Assembly: GCA_030526265.1 (NCBI GenBank)
Contig: JAUNDE010000003.1
Span: 25,711 to 89,710 of the forward strand
Reading direction: 5' to 3'
DNA: 64,000 nt
Origin: Eubacteriales bacterium
GTDB taxonomy: Bacteria; Bacillota; Clostridia; Lachnospirales; Lachnospiraceae
Every line of letters begins with the position of its first letter. Position 1 is the first letter of the stretch. The notes below the pieces were generated by a model. The model made no database searches. It was not told where the DNA came from and saw nothing but the letters and a program-made list of their open reading frames with translations. Both the position numbers and the translations under genes were made by a program. Shown one piece after another: positions 35,969-45,067 of the stretch.

Positions 35969-37270
35969 TTAAATAATCATCCGGCTCTCCATGTAATAGC
36001 GCTTCTCGTTTGCGTGCCCGACGGAGAAAGTCTTTCTCGGGAGGACTCCTCCGGTCTCAATGGCATCAAACATCTGCTCCTTTCGGAATTCTCCAAGGAT
36101 CATTCCGCAGTTTCCGGCATTTTCAGAAAGCTCCCTTATCGTTTCTTCACCGTGAATGTAGTCGATCGTCATCTGCGGGAATCTCTTCACATAGTCATCC
36201 AGAAATTCCTGCAGAAGATCAACCGGAAGCCGGTGATTGTCTATGCCAAATGTAATGCCGATCCCGGTTCCTCCCTGTATGAAAATGAGATCTGTCCCTT
36301 CCGTAACAGCGATCCCTTTCTCCTGCATATATTTCTCGAAATCCGCCTCCACATCTTTCTCTCCGACACAAGTCAGCAAGCGGTGAATCGGTTCAAAGAC
36401 AAGGGCTTCGGAGTGCAGGTTCACGACCTCGACAAGGGCATATCTTGATCGATTTGCTGCGAGCAGCTCTTCAAGCTCTGCTCTGTCTTCTTCCTCAAGC
36501 TCACTCTCGGATGCATATCCTTTATCTGCAATGAATTTATGTACCAGCTCTCTCTTCATGTTTTCCCAGCATGCTTTCGCAGTCGCAAGAGAATGGTTTC
36601 CGTCTCCGGTCACGAGAAACAGTCCGCCTCTCTCCTCTTCCATCTTCTGTATAAGCTGCTGTAAGTTCACAGCGTCCTCTCCCTCGATCGCATACCCTGC
36701 AATGTGTCCGCCGCCCATCATAAGTTCGGTCTCATATACGTTTCGAAATGCATCTCTTCTTTCATACAGCGCTTCGATCAGCCGACCTTTAAGGTCATCC
36801 ACAAGTAGCATGACATGCGGTAATTCTATGATCGCCTCTTTGCGGACCTTCATTCTCGGCGGTATCCGCTCCTCGACCGTCTTCTCTGTCGCACGGATCA
36901 TCGTTTTCTTTTCCGGATGAAAATCGTAGCTTTCCAGATCCACATTCCCGACGAGACCGATCCGTTTCCCGGATTCCGTTGTGCGCACGGTAAGCACGAA
37001 TCCATGATGCACCGCTTCCTCCAGTAAGCCTTCCTTTATATAGCGATCCATATTTCGATGAATCTCACTCATCCTGTCATACGTCTCGCCAAGATAAATT
37101 TCCGGATATGTGAGCCGAAGTGTTGACGGTGCATCTTTTACAAATCGCTCTACCTCATCCCAGTACTCCGGCTGGCTCGTATACTGGTCACACGCCACAA
37201 CGGACCATTTCTTTAAATCAATCCCCTTTTTCGGCAGCATAATATCTGCCGGGCAAAAACAAGTCTTCAT
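35969..37270 (-). CDS. DUF1015 family protein
   Basis: The 433-residue soluble protein belongs to the DUF1015 family, whose biochemical role is unknown to me. Recognisable conserved parts are ACDQYTSQPEYWDEVE near the N-terminus, VTGDGNHSLATAKACWE in the middle and LPVDLLQEFLDDY toward the end. I chose ATG 37270; the frame is open to 37342 but the extra stretch overlaps a mobile-element-like repeat and lacks a good ribosome site. In other Firmicutes such genes lie near serine biosynthesis genes, which is not the case here. Confidence 0.82.
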   Translation of the reverse strand: MKTCFCPADIMLPKKGIDLKKWSVVACDQYTSQPEYWDEVERFVKDAPSTLRLTYPEIYLGETYDRMSEIHRNMDRYIKEGLLEEAVHHGFVLTVRTTESGKRIGLVGNVDLESYDFHPEKKTMIRATEKTVEERIPPRMKVRKEAIIELPHVMLLVDDLKGRLIEALYERRDAFRNVYETELMMGGGHIAGYAIEGEDAVNLQQLIQKMEEERGGLFLVTGDGNHSLATAKACWENMKRELVHKFIADKGYASESELEEEDRAELEELLAANRSRYALVEVVNLHSEALVFEPIHRLLTCVGEKDVEADFEKYMQEKGIAVTEGTDLIFIQGGTGIGITFGIDNHRLPVDLLQEFLDDYVKRFPQMTIDYIHGEETIRELSENAGNCGMILGEFRKEQMFDAIETGGVLPRKTFSVGHANEKRYYMESRMII

Positions 37271-37337
37271 TTCCTCTGTCCTCTTCCCAAATACATATTC
37301 AAGTCGAAGACTGAACTCCCACTGAGGTGATTTTCTT

Positions 37338-37384
37338 ATCACTCACCACTTATAGAAGTGGAAGTCTTCTTCAACTGAGATAAA
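37338..37384 (+). repeat. IS200/IS605-end-like repeat, copy 1
   Basis: The stretch ends in ACTGAGATAAA and contains the hairpin CCACTTATAGAAGTGG followed by AAGTCTTCTTC. A close relative is at 47848-47898. This arrangement resembles the right end (guide-RNA 3' end) of IS200/IS605-type elements. No transposase or TnpB gene is nearby, so it would be a solo remnant. Confidence 0.55.
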
Positions 37385-37481
37385 TCTGTTTCAGGATCGC
37401 AAATCATAGCATTTCTACACATTTTTTATATATTTGTACGAAATTTTACACAATTTTAATATTTCATATTTTTTTCCAAAG

Positions 37482-37509
37482 TGCTATAATACGACCTTGT
37501 ATTATAGCA
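37482..37509. promoter_or_regulatory. Inverted repeat over the -10 region of the antiporter gene
   Basis: TGCTATAATAC (37482-37492) and GTATTATAGCA (37499-37509) form a perfect 11-base inverted repeat around six bases. The left arm contains the TATAAT -10 (37485-37490); the -35 is poor (TTTCAT). This looks like an operator for a repressor acting on the antiporter gene 35 bases downstream. Confidence 0.6.
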
Positions 37510-37543
37510 TTATACAACAAAACAATCGATTGAGGTGTAAAAA

Positions 37544-38725
37544 ATGGAATCATCATATTCTTACTTATTGATATTGGCGATCATTTTGATTTCCACGAAA
37601 CTATTCGGACTCGTTTCCGAAAAAGTACATATGCCGCAGGTAGTCGGAGCGCTCCTTGCAGGTATCATCCTTGGCCCGAGTGGTCTCGGAGTGCTTGAGA
37701 GTACAGATTTCTTCGTAAAAGTCGCTGAAATCGGCGTAATCATGCTCATGTTCACAGCAGGTATCGATACCGATCTGGAAGAACTGAAAAAGACCGGTCT
37801 TCAGTCTTGTGTCATCGCGACCATGGGTGTATTTGTCCCTCTGATCCTCTGTGGCGGATTATACTTTGTATTCTTCAAAAGCCAGTTCACTACTATGGAT
37901 GTTCTGAGAGCAGCTTTCGTAGGCTCCGTATTCTCAGCAACATCGGTCGGTATTACTGTCGAGACTTTGAATGAAATGGGAAAAATAAAGACAACTACCG
38001 GAACAACACTGTTAAGTGCCGCACTGATTGATGATATCATCGGTATTGTCGTACTTTCCGTCCTCACAGGCTTCAGTTCTGATGCATCCAATGTCATCAC
38101 AGTGCTGATCAAGATTGCATTGTTCTTTGTATTTACACTTGTCATGGCACTTATCTTCAACAAGGTGTTTACAAAGATTTCGAAAAAGCACTGGCACAGC
38201 CGTCGTGTTGCAGTCTGGGCATTTTCGTTCTGTCTGATCATGGCATACTGCGCAGAAGAATTCTTCGGCGTCGCAGATATCACCGGCGCATTCTTCGCCG
38301 GACTGATCCTCTGCAATATTTCCAAATCAAGACAGTTCGTCGCCAAAAAGATGACGGTTGCAGCTTACATGGTATTTACTCCTGTTTTCTTTGCAAGTGT
38401 CGGAATGAAAACAAACCTTCGTGTTATGAATAAGGAAATCGTGATCTTTGCACTGCTTCTCATCGTTGCAGCGATCATTTCTAAAATTATCGGTTGCGGA
38501 CTTGGTGCAAAAGCATGTAAAATGGCATCACACCAGTCTTTGGTTATCGGTATCGGAATGGTAGCACGAAGCGAGGTTGCACTTATGGTTGCTCAGAAAG
38601 GTATCAATGCAGGTATGATCGATCCTGCGATCCTCCCGGCGATCATCGTTGCAGTCATTGCTTCCGCTTTATCCACTCCAATCCTGTTAAAACTGGCGAT
38701 CTCCAAAGGACCGGAATTAGCATAA
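37544..38725 (+). CDS. Cation:proton antiporter (CPA2/KefB-type membrane domain)
   Basis: The 393-residue protein has about 12-13 membrane spans and belongs to the CPA2 family of Na+/H+ or K+/H+ antiporters. Conserved features are GALLAGIILGPSGLG near the N-terminus, TAGIDTDLEELKK, AALIDDIIGIVVL (the ion-binding Asp pair) and the C-terminal GMVARSEVALMVA. There is no C-terminal TrkA-N domain, so it is the short membrane-only form. Its promoter overlaps a perfect inverted repeat. aroB follows 18 bases downstream on the same strand. Confidence 0.92.
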   Translation: MESSYSYLLILAIILISTKLFGLVSEKVHMPQVVGALLAGIILGPSGLGVLESTDFFVKVAEIGVIMLMFTAGIDTDLEELKKTGLQSCVIATMGVFVPLILCGGLYFVFFKSQFTTMDVLRAAFVGSVFSATSVGITVETLNEMGKIKTTTGTTLLSAALIDDIIGIVVLSVLTGFSSDASNVITVLIKIALFFVFTLVMALIFNKVFTKISKKHWHSRRVAVWAFSFCLIMAYCAEEFFGVADITGAFFAGLILCNISKSRQFVAKKMTVAAYMVFTPVFFASVGMKTNLRVMNKEIVIFALLLIVAAIISKIIGCGLGAKACKMASHQSLVIGIGMVARSEVALMVAQKGINAGMIDPAILPAIIVAVIASALSTPILLKLAISKGPELA

Positions 38726-38743
38726 TCATTACGGAGGCGCATC

Positions 38744-39805
38744 ATGGAATTAAAAGTAAATTTGGGAAAAGACAGCTATTCAATTTTTATTGAAAACGGA
38801 ATTATCGGACGGGCCGGAGACTACATACGCAATATTTTTTCCGGCAAACGTGTCATGATCGTATCGGATGACAATATCTTCCCGTTATACGGCAAGCAGT
38901 TATCTGACAGCATCTCCTCTTTTTACGAATGTCATCATCTTGTGCTTCCTCACGGAGAAACGACGAAATCATTCGACTCACTACCTGAGATCTACACTGC
39001 CCTTTTGGACGCAGGTATCACAAGAAGTGATCTCATCATCGCTCTGGGTGGTGGTGTGATCGGAGATCTGACCGGATTTGCAGCCGCATCTTTCCTTCGC
39101 GGTGTAAAGTTCGTTCAGATTCCAACGTCGCTCCTTGCACAGGTAGATTCCTCTGTCGGCGGAAAAGTTGCGGTAGATCTGCCTCAGGGCAAGAACCTGG
39201 TCGGCGCATTCTTCCAGCCAAAACTGGTACTGATCGATCCTTCTGTACTCGATACACTGAATGAACATTTCATCCATGACGGAATGGGAGAGATCATCAA
39301 ATACGGCTGTATCTGGGCTAAAGACCTGTTCCGGACACTCATCGAACATACATCGTTTGAGGATCTGAAGCCGATCCTCCCGGAGATCATCTATCGCTGT
39401 GTAGACATCAAGCGCATTGTTGTAGAGCATGATCAGTTTGACACCGGAGAACGAATGCTTCTCAATTTCGGGCACACACTGGCTCATACGATCGAGCAGT
39501 ATTTCCATTATGAGAGAGAAAGCCACGGTGAAGCGGTCGGTATCGGAATGTACCAGATCAGTCTGATGGCGGAAAAGGCCGGGCTGACGAAACCAGGCAC
39601 TGCCGAAATGATTCGAAAAGCACTTGAAATCTACGGTCTCCCGTACGAATGCGGTGTAGCTATGGAGGAGCTCACCGGAGCGATCACACGTGACAAGAAG
39701 AATCTGAACAACCGGTTAAATCTGATTCTTCTTGAAGAGATCGGCAAAAGCTTTATTCATCCGGAGACGGTTTCGTTCTTTACAGAATATGCAGATGTGA
39801 TATAA
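38744..39805 (+). CDS. aroB: 3-dehydroquinate synthase
   Basis: The 353-residue NAD- and zinc-dependent enzyme performs the second step of the shikimate pathway. GGGVIGDLTGFAAA (NAD-binding), QIPTSLLAQVDSSVGGKVAVD and the zinc-binding NFGHTLAHTIE are all present. GGAGG precedes ATG 38744. Co-transcription with the antiporter gene is likely from the 18-base spacing; no other aro gene is next to it. Confidence 0.95.
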   Translation: MELKVNLGKDSYSIFIENGIIGRAGDYIRNIFSGKRVMIVSDDNIFPLYGKQLSDSISSFYECHHLVLPHGETTKSFDSLPEIYTALLDAGITRSDLIIALGGGVIGDLTGFAAASFLRGVKFVQIPTSLLAQVDSSVGGKVAVDLPQGKNLVGAFFQPKLVLIDPSVLDTLNEHFIHDGMGEIIKYGCIWAKDLFRTLIEHTSFEDLKPILPEIIYRCVDIKRIVVEHDQFDTGERMLLNFGHTLAHTIEQYFHYERESHGEAVGIGMYQISLMAEKAGLTKPGTAEMIRKALEIYGLPYECGVAMEELTGAITRDKKNLNNRLNLILLEEIGKSFIHPETVSFFTEYADVI

Positions 39806-39808
39806 AAG

Positions 39809-39828
39809 ACTGCGCATATTCGCGCAGT
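39809..39828 (+). terminator. Hairpin after aroB
   Basis: ACTGCGC (39809-39815) pairs with GCGCAGT (39822-39828) four bases after the aroB stop codon. No T-run follows, so it is more likely part of a compound 3' end with the hairpins at 39861-39909. Confidence 0.5.
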
Positions 39829-39860
39829 GTACGTTATATATGACAGAAGCCTTTCAAGGT

Positions 39861-39879
39861 TTCCTGTCAAAGACAGGAA
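39861..39879. repeat. Small hairpin in the aroB-adhE gap
   Basis: TTCCTGTC pairs with GACAGGAA around AAA. An upstream TGACAG (39841-39846) could pair with CTGTCA (39864-39869) instead, so two mutually exclusive structures are possible before the terminator at 39878. Confidence 0.5.
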
Positions 39880-39909
39880 AGAGGGAATGTTTTTCAACAT
39901 TCCCTCTTT
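39878..39909. terminator. Bidirectional terminator between aroB and adhE
   Basis: AAAGAGGGAATGTT (39878-39891) pairs perfectly with AACATTCCCTCTTT (39896-39909) around four bases, with A-run and T-run flanks. Confidence 0.9.
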
Positions 39910-39947
39910 CTTTCATTATGGGTTTATCTCATTGAATTGTGTGCTTT

Positions 39948-42578
39948 TTAGCCTTCATAGTATGCTTTCAGATACATTTCTTTCATTTCTGACATCAATG
40001 GATATCTTGGGTTAGCACCTGTACACTGGTCGTTGAATGCATTCTCAACCATCTCATCCAATGTAGCAAGGAAGTCTTCTTCTTTGATGCCGTACTCTTT
40101 GATTGTTCTCTTGATACCAACTGTAGCCTTCAGGTCAGCGATTGCTTTGATGAAGTTCTCAAATACTTCGTCATCATCTTTACCTGTAATTCCACAGAAT
40201 CTTGCAACTTCGCAGTATCTCTCTTTTGCATGTGGATATTCATACTGAGAGAATGTTCCCATCTTAACCGGTGCCGGATCAGCATTGTATCTCATAACAT
40301 GCTCGATGAGCAATGCGTTTGCAACACCGTGTGGAAGGTGATGATATGCACCAAGTTTATGTGCCATAGAGTGGCAGATACCAAGGAATGCATTTGCGAA
40401 TGCCATACCAGCCATTGTAGATGCATTTGCCATCTTCTCACGTGCAAATGGATCGCCTGCTCCCTTTTCGTATGCTGCCGGCAGATAATCAAAGATATTC
40501 TTAGCTGCTTTCAGAGCAAGTCCATCTGTGAAATCTGTAGCCATGATAGAAACATAAGCCTCTAATGCATGTGTCAAAGCGTCGATACCAGATGCAGATG
40601 TAAGTCCTTTTGGCTGAGTCATCATGTAGTCTGTATCAATGATTGCCATGTTCGGCATAAGCTCGTAGTCAGCGATAGGCCATTTTGTGCCTGTATCAGC
40701 ATCTGTGATGATCGCGAATGGAGTTACCTCAGAGCCTGTACCTGATGATGTTGGGATTGCAACAAAGAGAGCTTTCTCACCCATCTTAGGGAATTCGTAA
40801 ATCCTCTTACGGATATCCATGAAGTCCATAGCGAGATCTTCGAATTCACACTCTGGATGTTCATACATGAGCCACATGATCTTACCAGCATCCATAGAAG
40901 ATCCACCACCGAGAGCGATGATCACGTCTGGTCCGAATGCTTTCAGCTGCTCTAAACCTTTGCGAGCGATCTGAAGTGTCGGATCCGGAGCTACTTCGTA
41001 GAAGCATGTATGAGTGATTCCCATAGCATCCAGTCTGTCAGTGATTGGTTTTGTCATTCCGCTTCCGAAGAGGAATCCGTCTGTAACGATAAATGCTTTT
41101 TTCTTATGATAATAGTCTTTCAGTTCTGCTAATGCTACCGGCAGACAGCCTTTCTTGAAGTATACCTTTGGCGGAGTTCTGAACCACAGCATATTCTGTC
41201 TCCTTTCTGCTACTGTCTTTGTGTTCAAAAGATGTACTACATTAACGTTCTCGGATACAGAGTTTCCACCGTAAGAACCACAACCAAGTGTCAATGATGG
41301 ATTCAGACCGAAGTTATAGATATCTCCGATACCACCCTGTGAAGATGGTGTGTTAACAAGGATACGGCATGTCTTCATGCGGGCTGCGAATTTTTCTTCT
41401 TTGTCATATGCACATGGATGGATGTACAGAGAAGCTGTATGTCCATATCCGCCGTCTTTTACAAGCTGTTCAGCCATATCAAGTGCTTCGTCGAAATCTT
41501 TTGCTTTGTAAAGAGCAAGAACAGGAGAAAGTTTCTCATGTGCAAATGGCTCAGATACGTCAACAGAATCTACTTCACCAACGAGGATCTTTGTGAGCGG
41601 CGGAACTTCGAATCCGGCTAATTTAGCGATATCGCATGCGCTGTGTCCAACCATGTTCGGGTTAACTGTTCCGGCAGGTGTAAGGATGATCTTACGCATC
41701 TTTTCGATCTCATCCTGGCTGAGGATGTGACATCCGCGTCTCTTGAACTCATCGCGTACTTTATCATAAATGTCAGCGATTGCTGTAACAGACTGCTCAG
41801 ATGCACAGATCATACCATTGTCAAATGTCTTAGACTGGATAACTGAGTATACAGCTGACTGAATATCACATGAGCTGTCCATAATAACAGGTGTATTACC
41901 AGGACCTACACCAACTGCAGGATGTCCTGATGAGTAAGCAGCCTTAACCATTCCCGGACCACCTGTAGCGAGGATCACGTCAACAGATTTCATAACGATT
42001 CCGGACAATTCTACTGTTGGCTCCTCTACCCATCCGATGATTCCTTCCGGTGCACCTGCTTTTACAGCTGCGTCAAGAACGACCTTAGCTGCTGCAATTG
42101 TAGATTTCTTTGCACGTGGATGTGGACTGATGATGATCGCGTTTCTACTCTTCAGACAGATCAATGTCTTGAAAATAGCTGTTGAAGTAGGGTTTGTAGT
42201 AGGAATGATCGCGCCAACAAGACCTACAGGCTCAGCGATCTTCTTAATTCCGAGTGATGTATCTTCTTCGATTACGCCACATGTTTTGATATCTTTATAT
42301 TTGTGGTATACGAACTCAGATGCATAATGATTCTTGATAACCTTATCTTCTACGATACCGTAGCCTGTCTCTTCCACTGCCATCTGTGCAAGCGGGATAC
42401 GCTGTTTGTTTGCAGCCATAGCAGCTTCGAAGAAGATCTTATCTACCTGTTCCTGTGTGTATGTAGCAAATTTCGCCTGCGCTTCTCTCATAGCGGCAAT
42501 TTTCTGCTCCAGTAACTGAACATCTGTCAAAGCTTCCTTAACTTCTGCTGTCTTTGTTGCTTCTTTTTTTGTTGCCAT
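39948..42578 (-). CDS. adhE: Bifunctional acetaldehyde-CoA/alcohol dehydrogenase
   Basis: The 876-residue enzyme reduces acetyl-CoA through acetaldehyde to ethanol, a major fermentation route. The N-terminal half (to about 440) is an aldehyde dehydrogenase with catalytic Cys in NGMICASEQS; the C-terminal half is an iron-dependent alcohol dehydrogenase (IALGGGSSMDAGKIMWLMYE, then FLGICHSMAHKLGAYHHLPHG with the metal-binding His residues). Known homologues form spirosome filaments. AAGGAGG precedes ATG 42578. The long upstream region has a predicted Rex-like site and a leader hairpin. Confidence 0.97.
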   Translation of the reverse strand: MATKKEATKTAEVKEALTDVQLLEQKIAAMREAQAKFATYTQEQVDKIFFEAAMAANKQRIPLAQMAVEETGYGIVEDKVIKNHYASEFVYHKYKDIKTCGVIEEDTSLGIKKIAEPVGLVGAIIPTTNPTSTAIFKTLICLKSRNAIIISPHPRAKKSTIAAAKVVLDAAVKAGAPEGIIGWVEEPTVELSGIVMKSVDVILATGGPGMVKAAYSSGHPAVGVGPGNTPVIMDSSCDIQSAVYSVIQSKTFDNGMICASEQSVTAIADIYDKVRDEFKRRGCHILSQDEIEKMRKIILTPAGTVNPNMVGHSACDIAKLAGFEVPPLTKILVGEVDSVDVSEPFAHEKLSPVLALYKAKDFDEALDMAEQLVKDGGYGHTASLYIHPCAYDKEEKFAARMKTCRILVNTPSSQGGIGDIYNFGLNPSLTLGCGSYGGNSVSENVNVVHLLNTKTVAERRQNMLWFRTPPKVYFKKGCLPVALAELKDYYHKKKAFIVTDGFLFGSGMTKPITDRLDAMGITHTCFYEVAPDPTLQIARKGLEQLKAFGPDVIIALGGGSSMDAGKIMWLMYEHPECEFEDLAMDFMDIRKRIYEFPKMGEKALFVAIPTSSGTGSEVTPFAIITDADTGTKWPIADYELMPNMAIIDTDYMMTQPKGLTSASGIDALTHALEAYVSIMATDFTDGLALKAAKNIFDYLPAAYEKGAGDPFAREKMANASTMAGMAFANAFLGICHSMAHKLGAYHHLPHGVANALLIEHVMRYNADPAPVKMGTFSQYEYPHAKERYCEVARFCGITGKDDDEVFENFIKAIADLKATVGIKRTIKEYGIKEEDFLATLDEMVENAFNDQCTGANPRYPLMSEMKEMYLKAYYEG

Positions 42579-42603
42579 AACGTCCTCCTTAATAAATTAA
42601 TTA

Positions 42604-42660
42604 TTACGTGACCGGATTATGACCCTTCTTATACTTCCAAATCCTTCGCTCATCACGTAA
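42604..42660 (-). promoter_or_regulatory. Leader inverted repeat upstream of adhE
   Basis: TTACGTGA (42604-42611) and TCACGTAA (42653-42660) are complementary and separated by 41 bases, ending 25 bases before the adhE start codon. In the adhE transcript they could form a stem near the ribosome site. Confidence 0.4.
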
Positions 42661-42774
42661 CTTACCTTCCGCGATGATAGTATCATATTTGTCGGCTAAT
42701 TGCAAACACAATTTACACGTTAATTTTTTATTTTTCTGAATATTTCTTTGACGATCTCGTCTTTTTTTTAACAC

Positions 42775-42780
42775 ATTATA
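42775..42780 (-). promoter_or_regulatory. Possible -10 element of adhE
   Basis: TATAAT is read on the minus strand about 197 bases before the adhE start. The -35 region is poor, so the promoter may need an activator or another -10 may be used. It implies a leader of about 190 bases. Confidence 0.35.
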
Positions 42781-42884
42781 CAACAATCATCTTTTTATTT
42801 AATTTTTCATATAGCTTTTTCACCATTTTAAACATCCGACCATCCAGTTCTTTATTCATCTTCGACAATTTTTTAACTTTATTT

Positions 42885-42902
42885 TTGTTAAATATTTATC
42901 AT
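42885..42902. promoter_or_regulatory. Rex-like operator upstream of adhE
   Basis: TTGTTAAATATTTATCAT matches the redox repressor Rex consensus TTGTTAANNNNTTAACAA at 12 of 14 defined positions. Rex commonly controls adhE in Firmicutes. It lies about 307 bases before the start codon, which is far, so confidence is modest. Confidence 0.4.
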
Positions 42903-42938
42903 TGAATTTGTCTCAATTTTGTATAATTTTCAGAAAAT

Positions 42939-42976
42939 AAGGCAGAGATGTTCCGTTACTGTAACATCTCTGCCTT
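42939..42976 (-). terminator. Terminator of the phosphate cluster
   Basis: AAGGCAGAGATGTT (42939-42952) pairs perfectly with AACATCTCTGCCTT (42963-42976) around a 10-base loop. On the minus strand it follows the sensor kinase gene by 26 bases and is followed by ATTTTC. Confidence 0.85.
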
Positions 42977-43002
42977 CAGCTTTCATCTATTCTCAAATAC
43001 TG

Positions 43003-44307
43003 TCAATTGTCATAATTCCACTCCACCGTGATCGTCGTTCCGGCCCCCGGCTGGCTCTCCAGGCAGATTTCTGCCCCCGTAAGCGTACAGATATGCTTCA
43101 CGATCGCAAGTCCAAGTCCGGTTCCCCCAAGCGCCTTCGACCTGCTCTTATCTACTCTGTAGAATCGCTCAAAGATACGTTCCTGATGTTCCACAGGAAT
43201 TCCGATTCCTGTATCTGCAACGGAAAATGTGACTTTTTTGTCATTATTTGTAACTTTTACGTCAACTTTTCCGTATGGTTTGTTATAACGGATGGCATTT
43301 TCAATGAGGTTATAAGCAAGTTCCTGGGCAAGTTCTTTACCGATCTTTACCCTCGCCTCACCAACACCCTCGTACGAAATATCGATGTGATTTTTCGCGG
43401 CACCGAGCGAAAGCATCTCCACACTTTCCCTGGCAATCTCCGCGATATTCACGACTTCCAGAACTTCCTTTGCATTCCCCGCATCCAGCTGTGATAACTT
43501 GATGATGTCGTTGATGAGCACAAGGAGTCTCGCCGCACTTTTTCTGATCTCTCCCGAGAAGTGCCGGATATCCTTCTCATTCACGAGCCCGGCCTCCATC
43601 AATTCCGCATATCCGGAAATGGCGGCAAGCGGAGTCTTTAATTCATGCGTGACATTGGCGGTAAATTCCTGCCTGATATTTGCTGCTGCCAGTATTTCCT
43701 CATGCTGGGAGCGGATCTTCTGTGTAAATGGCACAAGCTCCGGATAACTGTTCTCTTCCTGAATGTTGTCCATATTGCCTGCCATTTCATAGATCGGCCG
43801 CACGATCGCGACCGTCAGATAATGCGACAGGAGCAGGCAGAGTCCTGAGAGCAAAGCTGCGATCCCGATGATGACCGGAAGCGCAGAAATCAGGAGCGAA
43901 ACAACACTGTGTGCTTCTTTTCCGACACGGAGCACCTGCCCGTTACCAAGGCGCTTCGCATAGTAGAAAACACTTTCCGAGAGTGTATCTGACATACGGA
44001 CACCCTTTCCGGTTCCGTTTTCCATCGCCTCCGCGATCTCCGGACGGTCCATATGATTGGAAAGCGACTGTTCATCCGCCACCGAGTCAAACAGTACGGT
44101 TCCGTCCCGATCCACCAGAGTGATTCGGATATCATCCGTTTTCTTCTCATACATTTCCTTGTCAATGAGAAGATTCGCAACGACCTGAAGGTCGGAAAAC
44201 ACCTGTTTCTTCAGCTGTGAATAAAAGACCACACTCATAAGAAGCGTCGTGATCACGATTGAAAAAAGAGCACTTCCCATAAACCTGCTGTTTATTTTCC
44301 TTTTCAT
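43003..44307 (-). CDS. PhoR-like sensor histidine kinase
   Basis: The 434-residue membrane kinase has two spans (about 10-30 and 140-165) around a roughly 110-residue outer sensor domain, a short linker in the HAMP position, the phospho-acceptor H-box FTANVTHELKTPLAAISGYAELM, and an ATPase domain with N-box NLIENAIRYN, DTGIGIP and GGTGLGLAIV. It overlaps the response regulator gene by four bases and ends a cluster of phosphate genes, so it most likely senses phosphate limitation as PhoR does. Confidence 0.9.
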   Translation of the reverse strand: MKRKINSRFMGSALFSIVITTLLMSVVFYSQLKKQVFSDLQVVANLLIDKEMYEKKTDDIRITLVDRDGTVLFDSVADEQSLSNHMDRPEIAEAMENGTGKGVRMSDTLSESVFYYAKRLGNGQVLRVGKEAHSVVSLLISALPVIIGIAALLSGLCLLLSHYLTVAIVRPIYEMAGNMDNIQEENSYPELVPFTQKIRSQHEEILAAANIRQEFTANVTHELKTPLAAISGYAELMEAGLVNEKDIRHFSGEIRKSAARLLVLINDIIKLSQLDAGNAKEVLEVVNIAEIARESVEMLSLGAAKNHIDISYEGVGEARVKIGKELAQELAYNLIENAIRYNKPYGKVDVKVTNNDKKVTFSVADTGIGIPVEHQERIFERFYRVDKSRSKALGGTGLGLAIVKHICTLTGAEICLESQPGAGTTITVEWNYDN

Positions 44308-44975
44308 TCCAGTTTATACCCCACATTTCTTACGGTCACGATCAGGCTTCCTGCCTCCCCAAGCTTCTTTCGCAGTGTTTTGATGTGCATATCCACCGTT
44401 CTGCTCTCTCCGACAAACTCTGAATCCCAGACTGTCCCCATGATCATATCTCTCGTGAGCACGATCCCGACATTCGACAGGAAAAGCCGAAGAAGTTCGT
44501 ATTCCTTATAAGTCAACTCCACGTTCTCTCCGTCAACGAGACAGCTTCTCCTATCCTGATCCAGCAAAATGTCTTTGTATTTCAGCACGACATCATCGCT
44601 CATCGGTCTGATCCTGCGCAGGATCGCTTTCACTCTGGACAGAAGCTCCATCACCCCAAACGGCTTCGTGATATAGTCGTCTGCACCCTGATCCAGCCCT
44701 TTAACCGTATCAATTTCCGATGACTTCGCCGTCACCATGATGATCGGGAGATCTTTCGTCGAGCTGTGCCTGCGAAGCCTTTTTAATACAGACAGCCCAT
44801 CTTCACCAGGCAGCATGATATCGAGCAGCAGCACGTCCGGGAGCACTGTTTTCAGCCCCTCATCCAGTGCCTTTGCATCATCAAAACATCGCACGTCATA
44901 GCCGCCCGTCTTCAATGCATAGCTCTCAATTTCCTGAATATTTTTGTCATCTTCCACAATATAAATCAAAGCCAT
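44304..44975 (-). CDS. PhoB/PhoP-like response regulator
   Basis: The 223-residue OmpR-family regulator has a receiver domain with phosphorylated Asp in LLLDIMLPGEDG, Lys in MVTAKSS and a winged helix DNA-binding domain (LTYKEYELLRLFLSNVGIVLTRD in parts, then RTVDMHIKTLRKKLG). It is paired with the sensor kinase (four-base overlap) and lies in the phosphate cluster, so it probably binds the PhoP-box-like repeats upstream of pstS. Confidence 0.92.
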   Translation of the reverse strand: MALIYIVEDDKNIQEIESYALKTGGYDVRCFDDAKALDEGLKTVLPDVLLLDIMLPGEDGLSVLKRLRRHSSTKDLPIIMVTAKSSEIDTVKGLDQGADDYITKPFGVMELLSRVKAILRRIRPMSDDVVLKYKDILLDQDRRSCLVDGENVELTYKEYELLRLFLSNVGIVLTRDMIMGTVWDSEFVGESRTVDMHIKTLRKKLGEAGSLIVTVRNVGYKLE

Positions 44976-45067
44976 AGATTAACAACATCCTTTTCTCATC
45001 TCAATCTATCGTTCCCGATTATACAACTCCATTATAATCACAAATCTGGGGAATGGACACATTTTCT

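Noticed and set aside
42604-42786. 60-codon open frame upstream of adhE
   Set aside because: Starts with TTG inside the putative -10 element, is Lys/Arg-rich AT-driven sequence and overlaps the leader hairpin.
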